64,000 bases of DNA from Hexactinellida sp. DTS-2022 (lineage: Eukaryota; Porifera; Hexactinellida): NCBI GenBank assembly GCA_028753945.1, contig JAPNXP010000007.1, forward strand, positions 744,001-808,000, in the 5' to 3' direction. Under the pieces are notes generated by a model. That model worked only from the letters and a program-made list of their open reading frames with translations. It did no database searches and had not been told where the DNA came from. Positions within the stretch are counted from its first letter, which is position 1. Each line of letters begins with the position of its first letter. This document shows, one piece after another, positions 1 through 10,268 of this stretch. Both the position numbers and the translations under genes were made by a program.

Positions 1-206
1 TATTAAACAGGTGCAAAAATGTGTCAAAAAAAATGTAGTAAAAAATCGTGACCCCAGGTGCACATCTGTAACCCATGAGACACCTGTCCTGAAATTTTGG
101 GTTCTTAGTTAATTAAACTCTGTTCAGTGGACGATCTACGGACCAATAATAATAACCAAAGCACTAAGACCAATACTGGGCCACTATACTATAGTATAGT
201 CGGCAC
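1..206. repeat. Left arm of a 206 bp inverted repeat around TRAF exon A1
   Basis: This arm is the reverse complement of 3369-3575 at roughly 90 percent identity by eye. Both share the core CCCATGAGACACCTGTCCTG (seen inverted in the right arm). The arms enclose about 3.2 kb that includes the first exon of TRAF copy 1. The left end may extend beyond the window. A large foldback transposon or an inverted duplication would both explain it. Confidence 0.75.
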
Positions 207-290
207 AGTAATAACCATAACGTCATCAGATGATGACATATCACAATTCTGGAGGGTGCTATGTATACCTGGATACCATATTCCTATATA

Positions 291-484
291 CAGTCAGGTT
301 CTTTTTTTATGAACATTCAAGGGACCAAAAATTGTGTTCATAATGGAGAGACTTCATAATAAGCGAACTCAACTTAATACAAATCCTATGTAAGTTGTTA
401 AATTGGGACCGTAGGATTTGTTCATAATAAAAAATCTTCATATTAAGCAGACGAAATCTTGTTCATAATAAGCAGACCTGACTG
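291..484. mobile_element. TA-flanked MITE, TIR CAGTCAGGTTC
   Basis: The element begins CAGTCAGGTTC and ends GACCTGACTG, flanked by TA on both sides. Internal halves repeat the motif 'ttcataataagc'. It is non-coding and about 194 bp long, typical of a non-autonomous Tc/mariner- or pogo-like element. Confidence 0.6.
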
Positions 485-554
485 TACATAGTTATAATAC
501 ACTTTTCAGCTCTATCATTGCTAATTATTCGAATAAAGATCAATTCTCCATTTT

Positions 555-624
555 GAAAATTAGAAACTGGCCTCTTTGTTTTATGGCCTTCTCGGCGACA
601 TATATAGCAGTATATTAAGTAGAC
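555..624. mobile_element. Single end of the GGCCT...TTAAGTAGACC foldback family
   Basis: This matches the right arm of the foldback element at 44503-45288, including GGCCTTCTCGGCGACATATA. Only one end is present, so it is a truncated or solo copy. Confidence 0.55.
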
Positions 625-1890
625 CCCGCTTAATTTTGTTGGAATTTTTATGATTTGTTTGTTTGATCATTGGCAAGAACTACATCCGTATTATTGATGA
701 TGTTTGTTTGTTTGGATTATTATATTAATGACTTTCTAACAACGTTTGCAGTAACTAATTCCGTTAAGTTAACGGGATTTTTTCTACTAATAATCCATTC
801 TAAATTTGATCCTCTCATCCTGAAGATTAGCAATGGATTCAGATGTTTATACGTAATAAATAATAACTCATTGTTTGCAATTAGTACAATCATTGCATTG
901 ATTGCTAATACGATGAATTTTTTGCATTCTCAGATATTGCACATGGTATAGTCTATAGTAATAATTCTACAGGTGACTCTGGCATAAACATTATTTTATA
1001 AAACAAAACATTGTTTTATAATGATTGTAAACCTTGTGATATATTTATGTAATTATTTGTTGAATAAAAATGTGTAATCTATTTAGATGAGGTCATTTAT
1101 AATAACGGACTTGCTTATATATCGACAAATATCTTCCAATTAAAACCTGGCTTCGTAAAGGTGAATTTTAATGTTTAAAAATGACTTTGCCAGTGCCTGA
1201 AAATCGATTAGAAAATGTGTTGGCTGATAATAAGTATTTCCAAAATAAATTATTTATTTGTCATCAATATTTTTTAGAAAATGGACTGCAAATGGGATTT
1301 AATTTAATTTAATTTAATATGGCATAGGCCAGTTCTATTTTTCAATATTAAATTAAACATATTCTGTTGAAGAGCTTTCTTAGAATACAAATTACTATTT
1401 TATTTGAATAATGAAATCGCTTTGGGTCTTTTGCACTCACTTAATTTGTTCCAATGGGGTTTTAAGCAAAAACTTTATATTCAGCAATGCAATCTACGAA
1501 ATAATAACAATTTACATAGAATGTGCTAACCTAATTAATACGAACCTAAAGAAATTATATATTATGACTTTTAAATATCAAATAAAGTCATCAGAATTAG
1601 TGGAATGGTATTATTCTCGAAGCTTATTGCTAGTGTTATGTCCGTTCGCGTGGCCCACGTATAGAGGACATAAATTTGTATATGTTAACTTCTGAGTTTC
1701 AAAATAGGAAAATTCCTCATGATATTGATCAATTAAATATTTCTACGTCAATAAGTATACAAAATAGAGTGTGAAACATTCCGATTTTTTTGCAATAGAT
1801 TGATCCTAAATTTCGATAGTGCTAATTACGATGAATATGTTTTCGAATAAAAAGAAAGAAAGCTTTAATAATTGCACATACCCAAAAATT
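625..1890. other. AT-rich spacer with no supported gene
   Basis: The only open frames are under 100 codons, of low complexity, and match no family I recognise. A short direct repeat of 'atttaattta' lies near 1300. No transposon ends were found. Confidence 0.5.
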
Positions 1891-2189
1891 AGGGCTGAAA
1901 CGAATATCCGTATTTTAACGAACGAACCTTTTCTAAACGAACGAATATTCGAATATTTGTTTGTTTGATGACTAAGCTTTAAATCAATTTCATGATGATG
2001 GAAAATAGAGAGGAAAATAATTTTTTGTTAATGTTCCATTAATTTAATCACAGTCACAAAGTGTATTAGACACAAAACCAATTCATTCCCTCTCCAACTA
2101 CAAAAATCATGTTGTTGTCCATAAGTAGTAAACGAATGAATATTCGTTCAAACATTTCGACGAATATTCGGTATATTCGTTTCAGCCCT
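1891..2189. mobile_element. hAT-like MITE, TIR AGGGCTGAAACGAATAT
   Basis: The ends AGGGCTGAAACGAATAT and ATATTCGTTTCAGCCCT are inverted repeats. Near-identical 8 bp flanks (ccaaaaat / caaaaaat) look like an aged target duplication. Subterminal 'cgaatattcg' motifs recur in both orientations. A second copy lies at 62596-62923. No coding capacity. Confidence 0.75.
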
Positions 2190-2565
2190 ACAAAAAATAT
2201 TATACACAAAGTACTTCCAAAACAACAACAAGTGGAGCAACTGGAAAATCATCACTATTTCCCTTGGCAAGCCACTTTGTAGCACTACTATAGCTATATA
2301 CGTAGTTAGCTAACCGCTAACTTAATTGCTGATATAATTACATGGGTTAAATTGTACAAATCTCCAGGAAACAACTTAAGATATTCCGGTTGATGGGCTC
2401 ACAAACTGTCTACGAACAGAGTTCAAAACTAATATTCTCTAAAAATATGAAATGAGGATAGTATCCCATTACAATACAATATTAAATATCCCAGTATACT
2501 ATAGTCTCATACTGTAAAGATCGTTAATTATTATCACAAACTATTCGTATATCCCATTGCATAGA

Positions 2566-5500
2566 ATGAGTGCATTGGCGGTAGATTCCGAAGAAATAGA
2601 TACATTAGTATACAAGCGATCCGATGGGAAGTACAGAGGGTGGAAAACAGAGTTGTTAGTGGAACAGCTGATAACCAAGTTGGAGGAGAGATTCCTACTC
2701 TGTAGCTATTGCGAGGCTTTAATGAGAGATGCCTGTCTCCTTGAGGAGGAAGGAAAACAGGTATTGAGGTGTATTACATGCATTCCTGAGGGTATAACCT
2801 GGCAACCAGCTCTATTGAGTAGAGACTCAGTCAACGAGAAACTTGTTAGTAGCTATTGATAAAATAGTTAATTCTTGTTTGTTGTTTGTTTGTATATTAG
2901 TTAGTTTGTTGTATTATTTTCAATTGATCCTTATGCCTCGTAACACCTCTACAAATGGATCTTAACACCTTGAGGTGATGATGACATCGATAAAAAAATG
3001 TGTTTTTACAATTTTGGCTATTATATACTTCAATGGGTTTGTGTTGGGTGAACATTCAATACGCACATAAAAAATGTTGACTCATCACCTATTATATTCT
3101 AATGAAACCTGAATATCTCTGAAATGAAGTGAGCTAAAAGGAAAATTCCAACTCGCTGGACATCATTACCTTCCGAAACACCTTTCTGAAATGGTTTAAC
3201 ACCTTTATAATGACGATGACTTGATAAAATCTAAAATTACACCTGTGGCAATAGCTTTTTTTGGAGGCACTATCATCCACCAACGACCAAAAGATAGTGC
3301 TTCCAAGGAGCGTGCGACGGCACAGGTGTAATTTTAGATTTATTGTTGTTCATTTGTTTATTTTAACTGTGCCAACTATACCATAGTGGCCCAGTATTGC
3401 TCTTAGTGCTTTGGTTATTAATATTATTGTTCCGTATCGTCTCCACAGAACAGAGCATAATTAACTAAGAACTGAAATTTTCAGGACAGGTGTCTCATGG
3501 GTTACAGATGTGCACCTGAGGTCACGATTTTTTATCACACTTTTTTGAACACATTTTTATACCTGTTTAATGTTAGAAAAGGAACAATAAATAGTGCGCG
3601 ACTATTCAATTTATATGCATTCGATAGATTCAATGTAATTTAATTCTACACCTTGTCACAGTGCACGAATTTTCAAATTCCGCTTCATTTGTGCCACAAT
3701 TGAGTTGCAAATTTCCTTTGTTTACTAACAATTCAGTTCAATTGAAAGTGTTAAATCTAATTCTATTGTTTCAACTCGTTATTATTATATTGATTCAACT
3801 TGTGAGATGGCTTCTATTTTCTATTTGAAAACTAATATTTTACATTCCATAACAACGACAGATTATGTGATTAGATTTACTTCTCCGAGAATATGCTTGC
3901 ACAATGGATACACTGACATATTTAATTCAAATTAGGGTAATTCGCTCTGTGTTTAATTTATTGAGACGGTTCCAATTAGATTATTGGGGTTATCGAGTGC
4001 GCTGAATTCAAATATTATAATGAAATTCAATTTTAAATTAATAATTATTGCAAATAATTGAAATTAATATATTTTGCTATACATAATAATGGTGTTAAAT
4101 TATTAATAATTTGAATAATTATTTATACTAATTTGCTAAATGGCATTAATCTCAGAGATGATACAAGATAGAATCAAACTTCCAATTTATCAATTGATCC
4201 TTATGCCACGTAACACCTCTACAAATGGATCTTGACACCTTGAGGTGATGATGACATCGATAAAAATGTGTTTTACAATTTTGTCTATTATATACTTTCA
4301 ATGGGTTGGTTGGCTATCAATAAACCACCACCAAAAGATAGTGCTGTTGTATGACAGTTTACTACCATGACAGGCTTACTACCTCTATTACTAGTACCAT
4401 GGATGTTCTCTATCCATGACAGATTTACTACCTTACATGACAGAATTACTACCCTTTGATCTTGACTTGAGTATTACTATGCACTTTTAATGGTTTCTTA
4501 CTTTCTTTCTTCTACTTGACTAAATACAAACAGCATGTATTCAATATAGGAAATGGTAATTCATTTATATTATTTATTCTACTCATCGATTTGAGAAAGT
4601 ACACAAATTATAGTCTTGATTCAAGAAATTACATTACAATAATGAATATCTCTGAATATTCAAAGCTTGTGGATTTCTTTCCCATGTGATTTTGCCGAGC
4701 GATTTTTTGAACTCAACAAAATTCGCAAGACGAAATTTTAAAATGCCTGCCTCAGGCTATCAACTTAGTGAAGTTATTGACAGGATACATTGTCGTACTA
4801 CAACTTTTTTTTACACAGAAGGCTTCAGCAATGCAATGATCATTGAGTAGAGGCTGTAGAGCGATACGGTTTTTGACAGCTAATATATTCTCAGATTCCC
4901 AATAGGTTATGTATTGTTAAATCCATTAAAAGGTCGTATCTCCGATGTTAGAATAATTATCTATACCAATCACAATGCTATACATATTAATTAGCCTAGT
5001 AAATAATGAATACGGGGAAGGCGGATGTGGAAATGTCAATTATATAGATGATTGAGCAAGTCAAATTCAATAAAATTTCCTATATCGAATACATGCTGTT
5101 TCTATTTAGTCAAGTAGAAGAAAGAAAGAAAGAAACCATTAAAAGTGCATAGTAATACTCAAGTCATGATCAAAGGGTAGTAATTCTGTCATGTAAGGTA
5201 GTAAATCTGTCATAGATAGAGAACATCCATGGTACTAGTAATAGAGGTAGTAAGCCTGTCATGGTAGTAAAACTGTCATACAACATGCCACCAAAGGAAC
5301 ATGCGTCGGCACAGGCTGCAATTTTTGATTTTTGTTTTTTAATTATTTTTGTTTATTTGTTTTTAAAATGTTTGTTTGATTACTTGCCTGTTCGTTTGTG
5401 TGTTTATGAGTGTATTTATTTAGATCCGGTGTCCGTTGAGTGAGAGAGGGTGCGAGTGGGGAGACACGGTAAGTAGAGCGATACAACACATAGGTGAATG

Positions 5501-6464
5501 CGGTTTCGTTTGTGTGCTGTGTCCGCTTGAGTGTGTCGAGTCGGAGGGAGAGAGAAGTGGCAAAGTGGTGCGAGTGGAGAGGAGACGAGTGGCGGAGCAC
5601 GAGAGAGAGTATTGTCCGTACAGGGTTCTTAAGTGTGAGTTCTGTGACCAATCGGTAATGGCCTGTGAGATGAATCTCCATACGGGAGAGTGCGAGGGTT
5701 TCCTGGTTGTGTGTCCGAATGGCTGCTCGGCAGGAGGGGGGACGGGCAGCAGACAAGCGAGGAGAGGAGACATGCCACTGCACTTAGCGGAGTGCCCTCT
5801 CCAGAGTGTGCAGTGTCCGTATTGGGAGCAGGGATGTGCAGAGGAGATGGAGAGGAGACAGCTGGAGATCCATGAGAGGGAATTTATGCACATTCATTTC
5901 AAACTGGCAATGAAGGAGTTAGGGAAAATAAAACAAATGCAAATTGAATCAAATGACAAAATACAATTAATAGAAAAACAGAATGCGGAATTTAAAGAAA
6001 CTATTTTCACACATGTATTTAGTGGGGGATTGGAATGGAATGTTGACTTTGTTAGACAGAAAATAGGAAAGAAAGAGAATACTTACAGTGAGCCATTCTT
6101 TGTGGGACTGTACATGTGTCAGTGTAAGATTGTGTGGAACATTAATAATACCGACAAAGTAGGTTGTCTTATTTGTATTATGAAAGGGCAGTATGATGAT
6201 AAACTGAAATGGCCCTTCTTGTACAAATATAAATTCGTTTTGCTCAATCAAAATACAAATCAAGAAGATCACATTATGTCTGGTGAGATAACAAATAATC
6301 TACTAGAGACATTCCAAGACTGCTTTCTGAGACCAACAAATATAAGGAATATGGGGTTTGGAAAACTAAAATTTATTACAAATGCTGAAATATTAGGCGA
6401 GAAATATTGCAGAGACGATTCCATTAATCTTCAAATAACTGTAGAACAGATGCCTTCCTTCTAA
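2566..6464 (+). CDS. TRAF-family protein, copy 1 (RING-like, five TRAF fingers, MATH)
   Basis: Join 2566-2844 and 5424-6464, 439 residues. The first ATG of exon A gives MSALAV; the upstream TTG-initiated extension is not needed. Exon B follows TTTAG and continues in phase with IRCPLSERGCEW, a canonical TRAF finger start. Odd points: the 2579 bp intron is a composite. Its 5' part (2845-3345) is the long, hairpin-containing type. At 4191 the start of a second, short-type intron sequence begins, and that one is interrupted by a 941 bp foldback element. So exons A1 and B1 may come from different ancestral units, and splicing between them is unproven. The MATH domain here has CFLRP and ends QMPSF, where most copies have CFQRP and QLPSF. 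Exon A encodes GITWQPALL. Confidence 0.75.
3227..3341. repeat. Intronic hairpin element (TIR AAATCTAAAATTACACCTGTG), intron 1
   Basis: The two ends are a near-perfect 21 bp inverted repeat. A second, inner inverted repeat (ggaggcactatc / gatagtgcttcc) lets the whole ~115 bp fold as a long hairpin. Related copies occupy the introns of TRAF copies 3, 4, 6, 7, 8, 10 and 11. Confidence 0.75.
3369..3575. repeat. Right arm of the inverted repeat paired with 1-206
   Basis: This arm contains CAGGACAGGTGTCTCATGGG, the complement of the motif at about 77-96. It sits in the intron of TRAF copy 1, directly after the hairpin. The stretch after it, 3576-4190, is AT-rich and I see no gene in it. Confidence 0.75.
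4345..5285. mobile_element. 941 bp foldback element inserted in TRAF copy 1 intron
   Basis: The ends TGTTGTATGACAGT and ACTGTCATACAACA extend into inverted arms of about 210 bp (4345-4554 and 5076-5285). The arms contain several 'gacag-nnn-tactacc' sub-repeats. The flanking intron sequence (ctatcaataaaccacc / ccaccaaaggaacatg) is continuous in copies 2, 5, 9 and 12, which shows this is an insertion. The centre has no open frame of note. Confidence 0.8.
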
Positions 6465-6685
6465 GTTACCGTTTTTCGGATTTATATTATTTGTGTTTTA
6501 TTTGTTTGTCTATAATTGGTTCATGACAAACTGAATATTTACACTACTTAGGAATTCCCTATTTACAATTTTTTTATGTATTTTATTGTTGTGACAAGAA
6601 TATCAACGAACTTATTAATAATCTAAATTTGGTAGAATTGCGCCATTACAAACACGGTTGATACGAACACTATCTCAGTCCCCTT

Positions 6686-6732
6686 CAAAGTATTTTATTA
6701 TCACAAACTATTCGTATATCCCATTGCATAGA
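6686..6732 (+). promoter_or_regulatory. Conserved block immediately upstream of every TRAF exon A
   Basis: The run TTATCACAAACTATTCGTAT followed by ATCCCATTGCATAGA precedes the ATG in all twelve copies (for example 2530-2565, 10233-10268, 15083-15112, 24261 equivalents and 45653-45688). It contains a TATA-like 'cgtatat' about 20 bp before the ATG. It may be the core promoter with a very short leader. The AG in CATAG|AATG could alternatively be a 3' splice site for an upstream or trans-spliced leader. Which one is right cannot be told from sequence alone. Confidence 0.45.
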
Positions 6733-8397
6733 ATGAGTGCATTGGCGGTAGATTCCGAAGAAATAGATACATTAGTATACAAGCGATCCGATGGGAAGTA
6801 CAGAGGGTGGAAAACAGAGTTGTTAGTGGAACAGCTGATAACCAAATTGGAGGAGAGATTCCTACTCTGCAGCTATTGCGAGGCTTTAATGAGAGATGCC
6901 TGTCTCCTTGAAGAGGAAGGAAAACAGGTATTGAGGTGTATTACATGCATTCCTGATGGCGTAACCTGGCAACCAGCTCTAATGAGTAGAGACTCCATCA
7001 ACGAGAAATTTGTTAGTAGCTATTGATATTTTGATAAAATAGTTAATTCTTGTTTGTTTGTTTGTTTGTTTATATAGTGATCAATTGATCCTTATGCCAC
7101 GTAACACATCTAAAAATGGGTCTTGACACCTTGAAGTGATGATGACTTCGCTAAAAAATGTGTTTTTACAATTTTGTCTATAATATACTTTCAATGGGTT
7201 GGTTGGCTATCAATAAAGCACCAAAGGAACATGCGTCGGCACAGGCTGCAATTTTGGATTTTTCTTTTTTTAATTTTTTTGTTTATTTGTTTTAAAAATG
7301 TTTGTTTGATTACTTGCCTGTTCGTTTGTGTGTTTATGAGTGTGTTTATTTAGATCCGGTGTCCGTTGAGTGAGAGAGGGTGCGAGTGGGGAGACACGGT
7401 AAGTAGAGCGATACAACACATAAGTGAATGCGGTTTCGTTTGTGTGCTGTGTCCGCTTGAGTGTGTCGAGTCGGAGGGAGAGAGAAGTGGCAAAGTGGTG
7501 CGAGTGGAGAGGAGACGAGTGGCGGAGCACGAGAGGGAGTATTGTCCGCACAGGGTTCTTAAGTGTGAGTTCTGTGACCGATCGGTAATGGCCTGTGAGA
7601 TGAATCTCCATATGGGAGAGTGCGAGGGTTTCCTAGTTGTGTGTCCGAATGGCTGCTCGGCAGCAGGGGGGACGGGCAGCAGACAAGCGAGGAGAGGAGA
7701 CATGCCACTGCACTTAGCGGAGTGCCCTCTCCAGAGTGTGCAGTGTCCGTATTGGGAGCAGGGATGTGCAGAGGAGATGGAGAGGAGACAGCTGGAGATC
7801 CATGAGAGGGAATTTATGCACATTCATTTCAAACTGGCAATGAAGGAGTTAGGGAAAATAAAACAATTAGAACAAATGCAAATTCAATCAAATTTCAGAA
7901 TACAATTTTTAGAAAAACAGAATACGGAATTGAAAGAAACAATTTTCACACACGTATTTACTGGTAGATTGGAATGGAAGATTGACTTTGTTAGACAGAA
8001 AATAGTAATGAAAGAGGATACTTCCAGTGAGCCATTCTTTATAGGACTGTACATCTGTCAGTGTGAGATTCAGTGGAATATTACTGGCAACGTAGGTTGT
8101 TTTATTTGTATTATGAAAGGGCAGTATGATGATAAGCTGAAATGGCCTTTTTTGTGCAGATATAAATTCATTCTACTCAATCAAAATACAAATCAAGAAG
8201 ATTATATTAAGTCTGGTGAGATAACAAATAATTATGTAGAGAAATTACTTCACTGCTTTCAGAGACCAACCAATAAGAGAAATATTGGGTTTGGAAATCC
8301 TTCATTTATCACAAATGCTGAAATATTGAGCGAGAAATATTGCAGACTTGATTCGATTAATTTTCAAATAACTGTAGAACAGTTGCCTTCCTTCTAA
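6733..8397 (+). CDS. TRAF-family protein, copy 2 (reference copy for the array)
   Basis: Join 6733-7011 and 7354-8397, 440 residues, 342 bp intron (short type). Exon A has Cys 46, 49, 57, 69 and 72. These resemble half of a TRAF RING but lack the CxH loop, so E3 activity is doubtful. Exon B supplies five TRAF-type fingers: C96/C103/H115/C119, C126/C130/H152/C157, C164/C167/H179/C183, C190/C194/H213/C217 and C224/C231/H243 with a late His. A coiled coil (about 255-290, with QLEQMQIQSN) follows, then a MATH/TRAF-C domain with SEPFF, MKGQYDDKLKWPF, FQRP and DSINFQITVEQ. In known TRAFs this domain trimerises and binds receptor tails; these would be cytoplasmic signalling adaptors. Unlike its siblings it has RLDSIN for RDDSIN. 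The partner is unknown. Confidence 0.85.
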
Positions 8398-8623
8398 TTT
8401 TTTATTTTTTTATTTATATTATTTGTGTATGTTTGTTTGTCTAGAATTGGTTCATGACAAACTGAACAATTACGTTACCAGGAATTCCATATTTACAAAT
8501 TTTATATGAATTTTATTGTTGCGACAAGAGTAGATAAACGAACTTATTAATAATTAGAATTTTATTAAAACTCCGTTATTACGAATACGGTTGATACGAA
8601 CATTATTTCAGTCCCCTTCCAGA

Positions 8624-10225
8624 CAGTGGAGTTGCTTTATTAGCTACTCCCCTATTAGCAATAATATTGCTTTATTAGCAACCGCTTTTCAGATCCCAAG
8701 CGTGACAATCTATCTATTAAAAGTGCAATTGTTGTGTGTTTGTGTGTTTGTTTGTGTGTTGTCCAGAATTAATTGGAAAGACGACGAGTCCCAGAAAGCT
8801 GAAAATTTGTATACAGGGTAACATGGGTAATCTTTACTGCGACAACGATCTATTGGTTTTTGAAGAGAAGTATTCACATTTAAAGGTGACAAAATAAGTT
8901 AGCCAATTTAATTCGATGGTTTGTCATAATGGATTAGCTATACTTCATCAATTAGTATAAATAGACTGTGCTAATAGCAATATTTTCTGAGGCTGCATCT
9001 GATTGAGTGAAAATAAATTCATCTAACCAATCAATCATTTGTCTATTCTATTGCATGTTTTTATTTTAGTATTATTTCAATGGTTCAGTGAGGAGTAAGC
9101 TGCGTAGCGGCCCTCAACTTGAAGTGCGTAGCACATTGTTGTAAGGAATGAGCATCCCTACCGAATTTTGGTCTATTTCAACCCAATTTGGACGCATTTG
9201 GGCTATATAAGAACGAGACTCAATAGATGTTCACTGAAGCTGTTATTGTATGAAATTTTTAATTGCAAAGAATATACCATATAATTTACAAATAACACAA
9301 TGCACTAATTATTTGCATGATTGTGCATTACAGTCAACGTATCCCTTAGCCATTTCAGTGTTCGGGCCAACGCCGATTTGACTTGCCAGCGGCGGTCAAA
9401 TCGACTCTGCAGCTAGCCACTCAAAATGACTTCCATAATGTATTTTGCACCCTAAAAATCGAAAGCAAGACCATTTACCTGGGATGGTGGATGGTTTCTA
9501 TTTAATTTGAAGGTGCGGGTAGTAAATAAGCTTAGTAAAGGATCTCATTTTAGAGATTTTGCGTGATACCGAATTATATTGTATTTATGTGTTGAAAAAG
9601 TGTCGTATCTCCAGCCGGCGTATTGCCGTTTTCTGAAATTTATCGGTTGATGAAGCCGGAACGAGGCTGGTCAAATGTGGCACATAACTTGGCTTAGGGG
9701 GAAACTGATTACAGTGTCTTAATTATTGTTTGTTTGAGAGTAATGTAATTCGCCGATGTCCAGATACATCAAATTCATGTATAGTTATCACTCTCAATGT
9801 CGATCGGGTTATCTCGATGCACGTGCATTAGTGCAAGATCCGTGAGTCGCTCGTCGCCCATTGTGCTGTGCTTCTCAGGTAGAGTTTCAATCTGCGTGGA
9901 TACTCATTACTGACATGCAAAGCAGCACCCTAAGGACATTGTGAATGTTGGGATAGCACAGCATTCACAATGTTGGGGTATAATATATTAATATTACAAA
10001 AATTGTGTGCGAGAAGTACAGTGAGCTGCAAGTAAAATAGGAAATGGTAAAGTTACCCAGTTAAATTTGTATACGCAATACTGCGCCCCCTGTGGGCACC
10101 AGTGGTGCGTAGCACGGATCTGTCGCAAAGCGACCGAGACCAAAGGGCTCGTACTGTTAATTTAATTCCCCTATTAGCAACCAGATTTAGTGCCAAACAC
10201 GGGTTGCTATTAAGCGAACTCCACT
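8624..10225. mobile_element. 1.6 kb inverted-repeat element upstream of TRAF copy 3
   Basis: The left end CAGTGGAGTTGCTTTATTAG and the right end CTATTAAGCGAACTCCACTT are imperfect inverted repeats of the 'ttagcaac' type used by pogo/Tc-like elements. The interior is non-coding, with a GT microsatellite near 8730 and an inverted motif (cattcacaatgttggg) near 9950. Copies with the same interior lie at 28597, 32427 (shortened) and 38453, always directly upstream of a TRAF exon A. It therefore duplicates as part of the gene unit. Confidence 0.7.
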
Positions 10226-10268
10226 TTACTTTACTATCACAAACTATTCGTATATCCCATTGCATAGA

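Noticed and set aside
670-1695. Small frames at 670-951 and 1411-1695 as possible genes
   Set aside because: AT-rich, low-complexity hydrophobic translations with no family match and no neighbouring exon signals.
2557-2565. TTG-initiated extension (MHR) before MSALAV in exon A
   Set aside because: An ATG in the conserved position follows three codons later; nuclear animal genes rarely use TTG.
2755-2800. An earlier splice donor in exon A near 'cctgagggtataacc'
   Set aside because: The GT is not at the same position in all copies, whereas GTTAGT after GAGAAA(C/T)TT is.
5436-5438. TTG as the start of the TRAF exon B protein
   Set aside because: Splicing from exon A explains the four codons upstream (IRCP), which include a zinc-ligand Cys needed for finger 1.
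5690-5875. A 61-codon + strand frame (MRGFPGCVSEW...) recurring in the copies
   Set aside because: Alternative frame of the same conserved finger region, with no start context or independent conservation.
5420-5893. A 157-codon antisense frame (MCINSLSW...) present opposite exon B in most TRAF copies
   Set aside because: It lies exactly opposite the highly conserved finger-coding DNA, has no recognisable domain, and is conserved only because the + strand is. A codon-position substitution test would settle it.
8710-8892. Short frames in the GT-rich part of the 1.6 kb element
   Set aside because: Under 80 codons, not kept in the related elements at 28597, 32427 and 38453.
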